Shown here one piece after another: positions 56,130 through 64,000 of a DNA stretch of 64,000 nucleotides. Numbering within the stretch: the first letter of the stretch is position 1; every line of letters starts with the position of its first letter. The notes under the pieces were generated by a model. That model saw only the letters and a program-made list of their open reading frames with translations. It had not been told where the DNA came from and did not search any database. Made by a program: the position numbers and the translations under genes. Source of the DNA: Microvirga vignae. GTDB lineage: Bacteria > Pseudomonadota > Alphaproteobacteria > Rhizobiales > Beijerinckiaceae. Location: NCBI RefSeq assembly GCF_001017175.1, contig NZ_LCYG01000004.1, forward strand, positions 62,001-126,000. The letters are read 5' to 3'.

Positions 56130-59100
56130 ATGGCGCGCATTCTTCAAGACATCGGCTTCGTCCACCTTCACGTGCACTCCTCGTACTCGCTGCTTGAGGG
56201 AGCGCTGAAGATCGCGCAGTTGCAGAAGCTCGCCGCTGCCGACAAGCAGCCCGCGCTGGCGCTCACGGACACCAACAACCTTTTCGGCGCGCTCGAGTTC
56301 TCGGAGAAGATGGCCGGTTCCGGCATTCAACCGATTGCCGGCGTGCAGCTCTCGGTCTGCTTCGAGGAGGCCGACCCCGTCGCCCGAGTGGTGCCGGTGC
56401 CTTCCAATATCGTGCTGCTCGCGCAGACGGAGGAGGGCTACCGCAACCTCATGCGCTTGGTGAGCCAGGCCTATTTCGGCGTGCCGCTCGGCGAAGAGCC
56501 GCGCGTCGCCGCGCCCATTCTTGAAAAGCATAGCGAGGGCCTCATCGCGCTCACCGGCGGCTTCACAGGGCCGCTCGATTGCGCGCTTCGCAACGGCGGT
56601 CGCCAAGAATTGGCGCAGGCGCGCCTCAATATTCTGAAGAACGCCTTCGGCCACCAGCTTTATGTGGAGATCCAGCGCCACGACCTTGATGAGCAGCGGA
56701 TGGTGGAGGGCGAGCTGATTGGGCTTGCCGACCGCAACGGTCTGCCGATCGTCGCCGCCAACGAGCCGTTCTTCGCCTCGCCGAAAGATTACGAGGCGCA
56801 TGACGCGCTGCTCGCCATTGCGGAAGGCCAGATCGTCTCCAACGATGACCGCCGCCGTCTCTCGCCGGACCATTACTTCAAAACACGTCAGCAGATGATG
56901 GAGCTGTTCTTCGATCTGCCGGATGCGCTGAATGCCAGTGTTGAAATCGCCATGCGTTGCGCAACGCGCGTACGAACCCGCAAGCCCATCCTGCCGAATT
57001 TCGGCACGGGTCCCGATGCTGCGGCTCTCGACGAAGGTGCGGAGCTGCAGCGTCAGGCCGAGGAGGGGCTCGCCAAGCGCCTCGCCGCGCACGGCCCCGC
57101 GCCGGGCCTGACCGAGCAGGACTATCACGACCGTCTTGCGTTCGAAATCAGCATCATCCGCAAGATGAAGTTCCCCGGCTACTTCCTGATCGTGTCGGAC
57201 TTCATCAAATGGGCGAAGGATCACGACATTCCGGTTGGCCCGGGCCGTGGCTCGGGCGCGGGCTCATTGGTCGCTTACGCGCTCACCATCACCGATCTCG
57301 ATCCGCTGCGATTCAGCCTGCTGTTCGAGCGTTTCCTGAATCCCGAACGCGTGTCGATGCCCGACTTCGATATCGACTTCTGCGTCGATAACCGCGAACG
57401 CGTGATCGAGTACGTGCAGAAGCGCTACGGTGAGGAGCAGGTCGCGCAGATCATCACCTTCGGTACGCTTCTCGCGCGCGGCGTCATGCGCGACGTGGGC
57501 CGCGTGCTCGAAATGCCCTACGGCCAGGTGGACAAGCTCACGAAGCTCGTGCCGCAGAATCCAGCCAATCCCGTCACACTGGCGCAGGCCATCGAAGGCG
57601 AGCCGAAGCTGCAGGCCGCCATCGAGGAAGAGCCCGTCGTCAAGCGCATGCTTGACATCGCGCAGAAGCTCGAAGGCCTCCACCGCCATGCGTCGACACA
57701 CGCCGCAGGCGTCGTGATCGGCGATCGCCCGCTGCAGGAGCTGGTGCCGCTCTACCGAGACCCGAAAACCGGCATGCGCGTGACCCAGTTCAACATGAAG
57801 TGGGTCGAGCAGGCCGGCCTTGTGAAGTTCGACTTCCTGGGTCTGAAAACGCTCACCGTGCTGCGCACGGCGGTTGATCTAATCAAGCGCAAAGGCATCC
57901 ACATCGATCTGTCGGCGCTGCCGCTCGATGACCGTAAAACCTACGAGATGCTCCGGCGCGGCGAAACGGTCGGCGTGTTCCAGGTGGAATCGGTCGGCAT
58001 GCGAAAAGCGCTCGTCGAAATGGAAACTGACCGTTTCGAGGACATCATCGCCCTCGTGGCGCTCTACCGGCCGGGCCCGATGGCGAACATCCCGGTCTAT
58101 TGCGCGCGCAAGCTCGGTAAGGACGAGCACAACAAGAAGGATTGGTATCCCCACGACAAGCTGGAGCCGATCTTACGCGAAACCTTCGGCATCATCGTCT
58201 ACCAAGAGCAGGTGATGGAGGTGGCCAAAGTCCTCGCCGGCTACTCGCTTGGCGATGCAGATCTTCTGCGCCGTGCCATGGGTAAGAAGATCAAGGCCGA
58301 GATGGACGCGCAGCGCGAGCGCTTCGTATCGGGCGCGGCTAAGGGCGGCCTTGAGAAGGCGAAGGCCAACGAGATCTTCGACCTGCTCGCGAAGTTCGCG
58401 GATTACGGCTTCAACAAGAGTCACGCGGCGGCCTACGCTCTCGTCGCGTTCCAGACCGCTTATCTGAAGGCGAACTTCCCGGTCGAGTTCATCGCCGCGT
58501 CAATGACGCTTGATCTTGACAACACCGACAAGCTCTCCGAATTCCGCCGCGAGGCCCAGCGCCTCGGCTTCAAGGTGATCCCGCCTTCCATCAACCGCTC
58601 GGGCGTGGTGTTCGACGTGGTCTACGACGAGGAGGGCAAGGGCTCGATCCTTTATGCGCTCGCCGCCGTGAAAGGTGTGGGCCGCCAAGCCATCGAGGCT
58701 GTGGTGGAGGCGCGGGGGGATGAGCCCTTCAAGGACCTCGCGGATTTCGCGCGCCGCATCAATCCGCGAGCGCTGAACAAGCGTACCATCGAAAACCTGA
58801 TCGCCGCCGGTGCTTTTGACGAACTGGAGCCGGACCGGGCGAAGGCCTGCGCCTCCATCGACGCCATGATGAGCCTCGCCCAGCAGGCTCATGAGGCGGC
58901 CAACGGCGGCATGATCGATATGTTCGGCGGCATGAACGCGGCGGATGTGCAGCTGCGCATTCCCGCTTACGAGCCCTGGCCCTCGGCCGAGCGCCTGCAG
59001 CGGGAATACGATGCCGTCGGCTTCTTCCTCTCCGGTCATCCGCTCGATGAGTACGGCGATCTTCTGCAGAAACTGCGCGTGCAGACCTGGGTCGATTTCT

Positions 59101-59603
59101 GCCGCTCCGTGAAGGCGGGCAACTCGGTCGGTAAGGTCGCGGCCACCGTGCTCGACCGGCAGGAGCGGCGCACCAAGACCGGCAACAAGATGGGCATTCT
59201 CACCCTCTCCGATCAGACCGGGCAGTTCGAGGCCATCATCTTCTCCGAGGGCTTGATGCGCTATCGCGATACGCTCGAGCCCGGCACCGCCGTGTTGCTC
59301 ATGCTCCAGGCGGGTGTCGAGGGCGAAGAGGTGAGGGCGCGCATCGGCACTGCCGAGCCCTTGGAAGAGGCCATCGCCAAGCACCAGAAGGGCATGCGCA
59401 TCTTCCTGCGCGACGAGCGCCCCATCTCCAGCGTCTACGAGCGCCTGAGGGCGAAAGGCGAGGGCGAGGTCTCGCTGGTCCTCATCCTTGACCAGGGCGA
59501 CCGAGAGGTTGAGGTGAAGCTCCCCGGCAAGTACATGGCGACCCCGCAGATCGCAGGCGCTCTCCGCGCCGTTCCTGGGGTGGTGGATGTGCAGATGAGC
59601 TAG
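56130..59603 (+). CDS. dnaE: DNA polymerase III subunit alpha
   Basis: Main replicative polymerase. 1157 residues: N-terminal PHP domain (FVHLHVHSSYSLLEGA), polymerase palm with catalytic Asp412/Asp414 in MPDFDIDFC, fingers, helix-hairpin-helix region (about 840-900), and a C-terminal OB fold (VGKVAATVLDRQERRTKTGN). This is DnaE1 type by length and neighbourhood, not the shorter error-prone DnaE2. Followed by a hairpin at 59612. Confidence 0.96.
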   Translation: MARILQDIGFVHLHVHSSYSLLEGALKIAQLQKLAAADKQPALALTDTNNLFGALEFSEKMAGSGIQPIAGVQLSVCFEEADPVARVVPVPSNIVLLAQTEEGYRNLMRLVSQAYFGVPLGEEPRVAAPILEKHSEGLIALTGGFTGPLDCALRNGGRQELAQARLNILKNAFGHQLYVEIQRHDLDEQRMVEGELIGLADRNGLPIVAANEPFFASPKDYEAHDALLAIAEGQIVSNDDRRRLSPDHYFKTRQQMMELFFDLPDALNASVEIAMRCATRVRTRKPILPNFGTGPDAAALDEGAELQRQAEEGLAKRLAAHGPAPGLTEQDYHDRLAFEISIIRKMKFPGYFLIVSDFIKWAKDHDIPVGPGRGSGAGSLVAYALTITDLDPLRFSLLFERFLNPERVSMPDFDIDFCVDNRERVIEYVQKRYGEEQVAQIITFGTLLARGVMRDVGRVLEMPYGQVDKLTKLVPQNPANPVTLAQAIEGEPKLQAAIEEEPVVKRMLDIAQKLEGLHRHASTHAAGVVIGDRPLQELVPLYRDPKTGMRVTQFNMKWVEQAGLVKFDFLGLKTLTVLRTAVDLIKRKGIHIDLSALPLDDRKTYEMLRRGETVGVFQVESVGMRKALVEMETDRFEDIIALVALYRPGPMANIPVYCARKLGKDEHNKKDWYPHDKLEPILRETFGIIVYQEQVMEVAKVLAGYSLGDADLLRRAMGKKIKAEMDAQRERFVSGAAKGGLEKAKANEIFDLLAKFADYGFNKSHAAAYALVAFQTAYLKANFPVEFIAASMTLDLDNTDKLSEFRREAQRLGFKVIPPSINRSGVVFDVVYDEEGKGSILYALAAVKGVGRQAIEAVVEARGDEPFKDLADFARRINPRALNKRTIENLIAAGAFDELEPDRAKACASIDAMMSLAQQAHEAANGGMIDMFGGMNAADVQLRIPAYEPWPSAERLQREYDAVGFFLSGHPLDEYGDLLQKLRVQTWVDFCRSVKAGNSVGKVAATVLDRQERRTKTGNKMGILTLSDQTGQFEAIIFSEGLMRYRDTLEPGTAVLLMLQAGVEGEEVRARIGTAEPLEEAIAKHQKGMRIFLRDERPISSVYERLRAKGEGEVSLVLILDQGDREVEVKLPGKYMATPQIAGALRAVPGVVDVQMS

Positions 59604-59611
59604 CGCCAAAC

Positions 59612-59635
59612 CCGATCCGGCAGGAGCCGGATCGG
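59612..59635 (+). terminator. Hairpin after dnaE
   Basis: CCGATCCGGC (59612-59621) and GCCGGATCGG (59626-59635) form a perfect 10-bp stem with a 4-base loop, 8 bases past the stop. No T-run follows, so termination may be partial or Rho-assisted. Confidence 0.6.
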
Positions 59636-59712
59636 CGGACCTCAAAGCGAAAGTTCCAAGGCAATCTGCTCAATCGGCCCAACGTCTTGCGCGGTTCCTC
59701 TCGCTGGAATTC

Positions 59713-59734
59713 TTGGTATATTGTTGGTATAATG
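59713..59734 (+). promoter_or_regulatory. Promoter and 11-bp direct repeat upstream of the polyketide synthase operon
   Basis: TTGGTATATTG (59713-59723) is followed directly by TTGGTATAATG (59724-59734), one mismatch in 11. The second copy contains TATAAT (59728-59733), a perfect -10 hexamer, but no good -35 stands 17 bases upstream. Two helically phased copies over a -10 with a weak -35 would suit an activator or repressor site; this is inference. The start codon is 66 bases further on. Confidence 0.45.
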
Positions 59735-59799
59735 ATAGAAATCGGTTTGTTGAACTTCCGAGGATAGCGATCGCTGCCGCGGAAGCGTGAGAATGCCCT

Positions 59800-60852
59800 A
59801 TGGCACCTCGCCCCGCCCTTCTGTCGCTCGCGACCGCCGTTCCGCCTTATATCCTGACACAGAGGGATATCGCAGTGGCTGCCCGGCAGGTTTTTGGCGA
59901 CCAATTCGGCGATTTCGATAAAGTTGTGCAGGTCTTTGAAACGGCGGGTGTCGTTCAGCGCCACGCCGTACGACCGCTCGAATGGTACCTGGAGCCGCAT
60001 GGCTGGCCTGATCGGACGGAGGTCTACCTGCAGAGCGGTGCGGATCTCTTCGAGGAGGCTGCGCGCAAGGCTCTCGCCGCCGCCGGATTGAATGGCTCCG
60101 ATGTCGACACGGTCATCACCGCATCCTCGACGGGGGTCGCAACACCAAGTCTCGATGCATATCTGCTCGACCGTCTCGGCTTTCGTGAAGATGTGACGCG
60201 CATCCCCCTCTTCGGTCTCGGCTGCGCTGCTGGCGTGACCGGGCTGGCGGTCGCTACACGCCTGGCGGCAGCCTCACCGGGAACCGTCATTCTGTTCGTC
60301 ACCGTCGAGTTGTCCACGCTGGCGGTCAGACCCGACAAGCTGACCGCTGCGAACGTGGTCTCCACGGCTCTCTTCGCCGATGGCGCCGCAGCCCTCGTCG
60401 TCAGGGCGGGAGTGGGCGGCTTCGCCACGGCGCAGGGTTCCGGCGAGCATACCTGGCGCGACACCCTCGACATCATGGGGTGGGATATCGACCCGGACGG
60501 GTTCGGCGTCGTCCTCGCGCGGGCGCTGCCGCCATTCGCTGAAACCCATCTCGGGCCCGCCATCACCGGCATCCTCCAACGGCTCGGCACCCCGATGTCG
60601 TCCATCGACCGCTTCGTGTGCCATCCCGGCGGACCAAAAATCATTACCGCGCTTGAGCAGGTCCTCCGTCTTAATCAAGGCACGCTCGACCATGAGCGGG
60701 AAATTCTCGCGACGCATGGCAACATGTCCGCCCCGACAGTTCTGTTCGTGCTGGAGAGGGTCCTGCGCGCTGGTCTGCCGCAGCGTTGCCTCCTGATTGC
60801 CATGGGACCGGGATTCACGGCCTCATGCCTTGTCCTGGAACGCTGCTCATGA
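59800..60852 (+). CDS. Type III polyketide synthase (chalcone synthase-like)
   Basis: Homodimeric, ACP-independent polyketide synthase that extends a CoA starter with malonyl-CoA. 350 residues of the thiolase fold with catalytic Cys142 (GLGCAAGVTGL), His275 (CHPGGPKII) and Asn308 (HGNMSAPTVLF), and the terminal GPGFTASCLV loop. The Cys-His-Asn triad separates it from FabH-type proteins of similar length, which would have HQAN. It overlaps the next gene (ATGA). Bacterial homologues beside a methyltransferase (BpsA-BpsB of Bacillus) make alkylpyrones; long-chain alkylpyrone or alkylresorcinol production here is inferred. Confidence 0.9.
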   Translation: MAPRPALLSLATAVPPYILTQRDIAVAARQVFGDQFGDFDKVVQVFETAGVVQRHAVRPLEWYLEPHGWPDRTEVYLQSGADLFEEAARKALAAAGLNGSDVDTVITASSTGVATPSLDAYLLDRLGFREDVTRIPLFGLGCAAGVTGLAVATRLAAASPGTVILFVTVELSTLAVRPDKLTAANVVSTALFADGAAALVVRAGVGGFATAQGSGEHTWRDTLDIMGWDIDPDGFGVVLARALPPFAETHLGPAITGILQRLGTPMSSIDRFVCHPGGPKIITALEQVLRLNQGTLDHEREILATHGNMSAPTVLFVLERVLRAGLPQRCLLIAMGPGFTASCLVLERCS

Positions 60853-61355
60853 GTCTGGGCCTTGCTCTCCTGATCCTGGTAACGCTGCAAAGGGTGGGCG
60901 AGCTTGCTTGGGCGCGACGCAATACGCGGCGTCTCAAGGCGCGCGGGGCTGTCGAGGTCGCGTCGAGGCATTACTGTCTGATCGTCCTCATGCACGCTGC
61001 ATGGCTTCTTGGCCTCTGGATCCTGGCCTGGGATCGTCCTTTGGTGCTTGGGTGGGCGGGAGTGTATGTCGCCCTGCAGGTCGCGCGTATCTGGGTTCTG
61101 GTATCCCTGGGCGAGCGCTGGACCACACGGATCATCGTCCTGCCGAGGACCCCGCTGGTTCGTACGGGACCATACCGGTTCATGAACCACCCGAATTATC
61201 TCCTCGTCGCCGCTGAGATCGCCGTTCTGCCGCTCGCCTTCGGGCTTGTCGGATATGCCATCCTGTTTTCCCTTTTGAACGCTACCGTGCTGGCAATCCG
61301 GATTCGCGCAGAGACGCGGGCCCTCAATGAACTCTCTCAACCTCAGGCCACGTAG
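60849..61355 (+). CDS. Isoprenylcysteine carboxyl methyltransferase-like membrane protein
   Basis: 168-residue integral membrane protein with about four helices and the ICMT/PEMT signature RTGPYRFMNHPNYLLVAAEI, which forms the S-adenosylmethionine site. The N-terminus (LGLALLILVTLQRVGELAWARRN) matches the YpbQ/BpsB group found next to type III PKS genes, where it O-methylates alkylpyrones. ATG 60849 overlaps the PKS stop; the longer frame from 60786 lies within the PKS gene. The 3' end is close to or overlaps the exporter gene. Confidence 0.85.
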   Translation: MSLGLALLILVTLQRVGELAWARRNTRRLKARGAVEVASRHYCLIVLMHAAWLLGLWILAWDRPLVLGWAGVYVALQVARIWVLVSLGERWTTRIIVLPRTPLVRTGPYRFMNHPNYLLVAAEIAVLPLAFGLVGYAILFSLLNATVLAIRIRAETRALNELSQPQAT

Positions 61356-61359
61356 GGCG

Positions 61360-62916
61360 ATGACGGCGGGCATCGTGTCAGACCAATTCGTTTCTTCTCG
61401 CACCTGGGCAGGTTTCTGCGCCATGGGGCTCGGCATGTTCATGGCAATCCTGGACATCCAGGTGGTGACCACGTCCTTGCCCGAAATCCGTTCTGCCCTC
61501 GATATTCCGCCAGACCAGATGAGCTGGGTGCAGACTGCCTATCTCATTGCCGAGGTGATCTCGATTCCGCTGACCGGTTGGCTGACCCGTATGCTGACGA
61601 TGCGCGGTCTGTTCACGATTGCCGTCGCCATCTTCACGACGGCGTCTGTCGGCTGTGCCGCCAGCACCGGTTTCGCTTCGCTGACGACATGGCGGGTGTT
61701 GCAAGGATTCGCGGGAGGGACGTTGATCCCTTTGGTCTTCTCGGCGGTCTTCCTGCTGTTTCCGAAAAACGTCGAGCCGGTTGCGACCACCATCGCGGGC
61801 GTTCTTGCCGTGCTGGCGCCGACACTGGGTCCCGTTGTCGGCGGCTGGATTACGCAGACCTATTCCTGGCATTGGCTGTTCCTGATCAACGTCGTTCCAG
61901 GTCTTGCCGCCGGCTTGGTCGGCCTGTTCTGCCTGCCGCGGGACCATTCGAACTTTGGCTTGGCACGTGCATTCGACTGGATCGCATTGGTCAGCATCGC
62001 TTTATGCCTTGCCGCCTTGGAGATCGGGTTGAAGGAGGCTCCCCATCGTGGATGGCTGTCGCCGAGTGTCTTTGCGGTCTTCGCCCTCTGCGTCGCTTCA
62101 GGAGGCCTTTTTATTTCTCGTACATCGCGGGCATCAGAGCCTATTGTGGACCTGTCGGCTCTCCTCGATCGGCGTCTTGTCGTCGGGTGCACATTGAGCT
62201 TTCTCACCGGCATCGGGCTTTATGGTTCTGTCTATCTCATGCCGGTCTTTCTCTCCTTCGTACGCGGCCATGGGGCGCTGCGTATCGGTGAGATCATGTT
62301 GGTCACCGGCGTCGCACAGCTCGTGACCGCCCCTCTCGTCATTCGGGCAGAACGCCGGATCAACGCAGTCGTCCTCACGGTCATCGGATTCATTCTCTTC
62401 GGGCTCGGCCTCGGCCTGAGCGCGTTTCAGCCGCGCGATGCCGATTTCGATGAGATGTTCTGGCCGCAGGTGGTCCGCGGCATTGCGATCATGCTCTGCC
62501 TTCTGCCGCCGACGCGCGTCGCGCTGGGGCATCTTCCTCCAGAGCGCGTGCCCAATGCGAGCAGCCTGTTCAATCTCATGCGCAATCTTGGCGGTGCGAT
62601 TGGTCTTGCCCTGATCGACACGGTGATCTGGACCCGTGCTCCCGAGCATTCGCGGATCCTGCTGGCTCGTCTCATGAGAGGAGATCTTGATGCGGCACGT
62701 GCTATCGGCATCCCCGAAACCTTCCTGTCCGGACCGTTGCCGTCTCCCGACAGTCCTATGGTTCAGGCCTATGTGCGACCGCTGCTCGAGCGCGCGGGAC
62801 TGGCCGCGGCAACGAACGAGACCTGGGCGATGATTGCCTCCTTCGTTCTTCTGGGCCCGATCATTCTCATTCTGTCAGGTCTGGGGAGAGAAACTGCCTC
62901 TATCACTAAGTCATAG
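61360..62916 (+). CDS. DHA2-family MFS multidrug/metabolite exporter (14 TM)
   Basis: 518-residue transporter of the EmrB/QacA family. Helix 1 region GMFMAILDIQVVTTSLPEI carries the motif D1 of the DHA2 family, followed by the motif-A-like loop (GWLTRMLTMRGLF) and motif C (VLAVLAPTLGPVVGGWI), with about 14 membrane segments. Starts at ATG 61360 after AGGG, or at ATG 61327 inside the upstream gene. Third gene of the PKS cassette; probably exports the methylated product or protects against it (inference). No HlyD-type partner is adjacent. Confidence 0.87.
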   Translation: MTAGIVSDQFVSSRTWAGFCAMGLGMFMAILDIQVVTTSLPEIRSALDIPPDQMSWVQTAYLIAEVISIPLTGWLTRMLTMRGLFTIAVAIFTTASVGCAASTGFASLTTWRVLQGFAGGTLIPLVFSAVFLLFPKNVEPVATTIAGVLAVLAPTLGPVVGGWITQTYSWHWLFLINVVPGLAAGLVGLFCLPRDHSNFGLARAFDWIALVSIALCLAALEIGLKEAPHRGWLSPSVFAVFALCVASGGLFISRTSRASEPIVDLSALLDRRLVVGCTLSFLTGIGLYGSVYLMPVFLSFVRGHGALRIGEIMLVTGVAQLVTAPLVIRAERRINAVVLTVIGFILFGLGLGLSAFQPRDADFDEMFWPQVVRGIAIMLCLLPPTRVALGHLPPERVPNASSLFNLMRNLGGAIGLALIDTVIWTRAPEHSRILLARLMRGDLDAARAIGIPETFLSGPLPSPDSPMVQAYVRPLLERAGLAAATNETWAMIASFVLLGPIILILSGLGRETASITKS

Positions 62917-62982
62917 TTCCGCGACTGCCGGTGATGGAAGTGGAAACGAGGCAGGACGGCAGGGAGGCGGTCGAGTTGAAGA

Positions 62983-64000
62983 TCACGGCTTGCTCTGCTC
63001 GATCTTTCGCAGGCGGAGTGCGGTGATGAACGCAACGGCGAGCATAAGCACGACGAACCCTGCGACTGCGCTCCAACCACCGCCCGCCCAGAACCAGCCT
63101 CCAGCCGAGCCCAACACGCTCGAGCCGACATAGTAGGCGAGGAGGTAAAGGGACGAGGCATGGCCTTTGGATCCGGCGGCCATGCGTCCGACCCAACCGC
63201 TCGCCACGGAGTGAGTGACGAAGAAACCGACTGTACTGGCGATCACTCCGGCGATCACGCCAGCAAGCGTCGAGAAGAGTGTCAGGGCGATCCCGACGGC
63301 CATCATGACAAGTCCCGCGAACAGAACAGGAGAGCGCCCGAGCCGATCCGCCAGATTTCCTGCGACCGTCGATGCGATCGCACCGAGCAGGTAAACCAGA
63401 AAGATCGCACCGATTTGCGCAGGCGTGAGGTTGAAGGGAGCGGCGCTCAATCGGAACGTCAGATAATTGAACATGGTGACGTTGATCCCGAGCCCAAGAA
63501 AACCCATCAAGAAGAGCAGCGGCAGGCCTGGCGTGCGCAGATGCCTGAACCAGGCATCCCGGTGATGAGCCATTGTTCCTCTGGACCGTGGAAAGAAGTT
63601 TCGCGACGGCGGCAGGAGAACAAAAAATCCCAGTGAAGCCATGAGCCCCAAGACTCCGATGCCGCCGGATGCAGCGCGCCAGGAGAAATACTCGGTCACC
63701 ACTCCGGCACTGATCCGCCCGAGCATGGCACCGAAGGCTGTTCCGCCGACATAGAGGCCCATGGCCGTGCCGAGCGCCTTCGGATGGATCTCTTCGGCGA
63801 GGTATGCCATGGCAACGGCTGGCACTCCTCCGAGCACAAGGCCTTCAAGAGCACGGAGGACCAGCAGCACATGCCAGTCCGGTGCAACGGCGCTCCCGAT
63901 ATGAAGAACCGCTGCGCCGCACATTGAGGCGAACATCAGTCCGCGCCGGCTCATCGCTTCCGACAGGGCTCCCGCGCACAGAATAGCAAAAGCCAAAAAG
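62983..64000 (-). CDS. MFS transporter, YnfM/AraJ-like (N-terminus outside window)
   Basis: About 339 residues of a major facilitator protein whose N-terminal part lies beyond the right edge; the frame is open there. About ten helices remain, with the motif-C-like GTAMGLYVGGTAFGAMLGRI and a central loop (PPSRNFFPRSRGTMAHHRDA). Similar to inner-membrane efflux proteins of the YnfM type; substrate unknown. Convergent with the PKS exporter gene, 66 bases apart with no clear terminator between them. Confidence 0.85.
   Translation of the reverse strand, partial: FLAFAILCAGALSEAMSRRGLMFASMCGAAVLHIGSAVAPDWHVLLVLRALEGLVLGGVPAVAMAYLAEEIHPKALGTAMGLYVGGTAFGAMLGRISAGVVTEYFSWRAASGGIGVLGLMASLGFFVLLPPSRNFFPRSRGTMAHHRDAWFRHLRTPGLPLLFLMGFLGLGINVTMFNYLTFRLSAAPFNLTPAQIGAIFLVYLLGAIASTVAGNLADRLGRSPVLFAGLVMMAVGIALTLFSTLAGVIAGVIASTVGFFVTHSVASGWVGRMAAGSKGHASSLYLLAYYVGSSVLGSAGGWFWAGGGWSAVAGFVVLMLAVAFITALRLRKIEQSKP

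Overview
The window is a dense, GC-rich stretch of chromosome from an alphaproteobacterium, almost certainly a member of the Rhizobiales. The evidence is gene order plus several lineage traits: the contiguous block nuoA-N, birA, rnj, mce, DUF1467, proS, lolC, lolD, dnaE; the block bamE, ubiquinol-cytochrome c chaperone, yceD, plsX, fabH, ihfA, merR; a short prolyl-tRNA synthetase without an editing insertion; a HemB without the zinc cysteine cluster; and short nested palindromes in intergenic gaps. A Methylobacteriaceae/Microvirga-like genome is my best guess, but this is inference. I see no insertion sequence, prophage, CRISPR array or plasmid backbone. Most of the window is core genome.

Layout. 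1-6203: rnc (cut by the window edge) and era, then an inserted pair on the minus strand (a soluble MCP-PilZ chemoreceptor and a Pro/Arg-rich OmpA protein), then recO. 6271-9388: parC, repeats and a decayed wrbA. 9743-15112: a small secreted protein, then a minus-strand operon hemB, orphan LivH-like permease, ilvA, RDD protein, bpt. 15317-18372: HIBCH-like hydrolase, DUF6163 membrane protein and an L,D-transpeptidase. 18543-25469: a plus-strand operon glyA, nrdR, ribD, ribE, ribH, nusB, thiL, MFS (one-carbon, nucleotide-reductase control, riboflavin and thiamine cofactors). 25629-28329: hppA proton-pumping pyrophosphatase facing bamE. 28431-32612: cytochrome bc1 chaperone, yceD, phospholipid and fatty-acid initiation genes plsX and fabH, ihfA and a MerR regulator. 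32775: tRNA-Asp, then a low-affinity iron permease-like protein. 33639-48626: the complete 14-gene complex I operon. 48626-55739: birA, RNase J, methylmalonyl-CoA epimerase, DUF1467, a gap that I read as encoding a minus-strand small RNA, proS and lolCD. 55909-59603: a 33-residue membrane peptide and dnaE. 59800-62916: a type III polyketide synthase, an isoprenylcysteine-methyltransferase-like protein and a DHA2 exporter in one overlapping operon. 62983 to the end: a second MFS protein, cut by the edge.

The least ordinary content is: (i) the type III PKS, membrane methyltransferase and exporter cassette with an 11-bp direct repeat over its predicted promoter; (ii) a candidate small RNA of about 154 nt at 52063-52217 on the minus strand, with a good sigma70-type promoter and a textbook intrinsic terminator; (iii) a cytosolic chemoreceptor with an internal PilZ domain and a C-terminal sensor-like domain; (iv) a lone LivH-type permease fused to a lipoprotein-like N-terminal domain; (v) a wrbA pseudogene with partly compensating indels; and (vi) nested palindromic repeats, one of them inside the nuo operon. 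No computation or database search was run; family names rest on recognised motifs and length.
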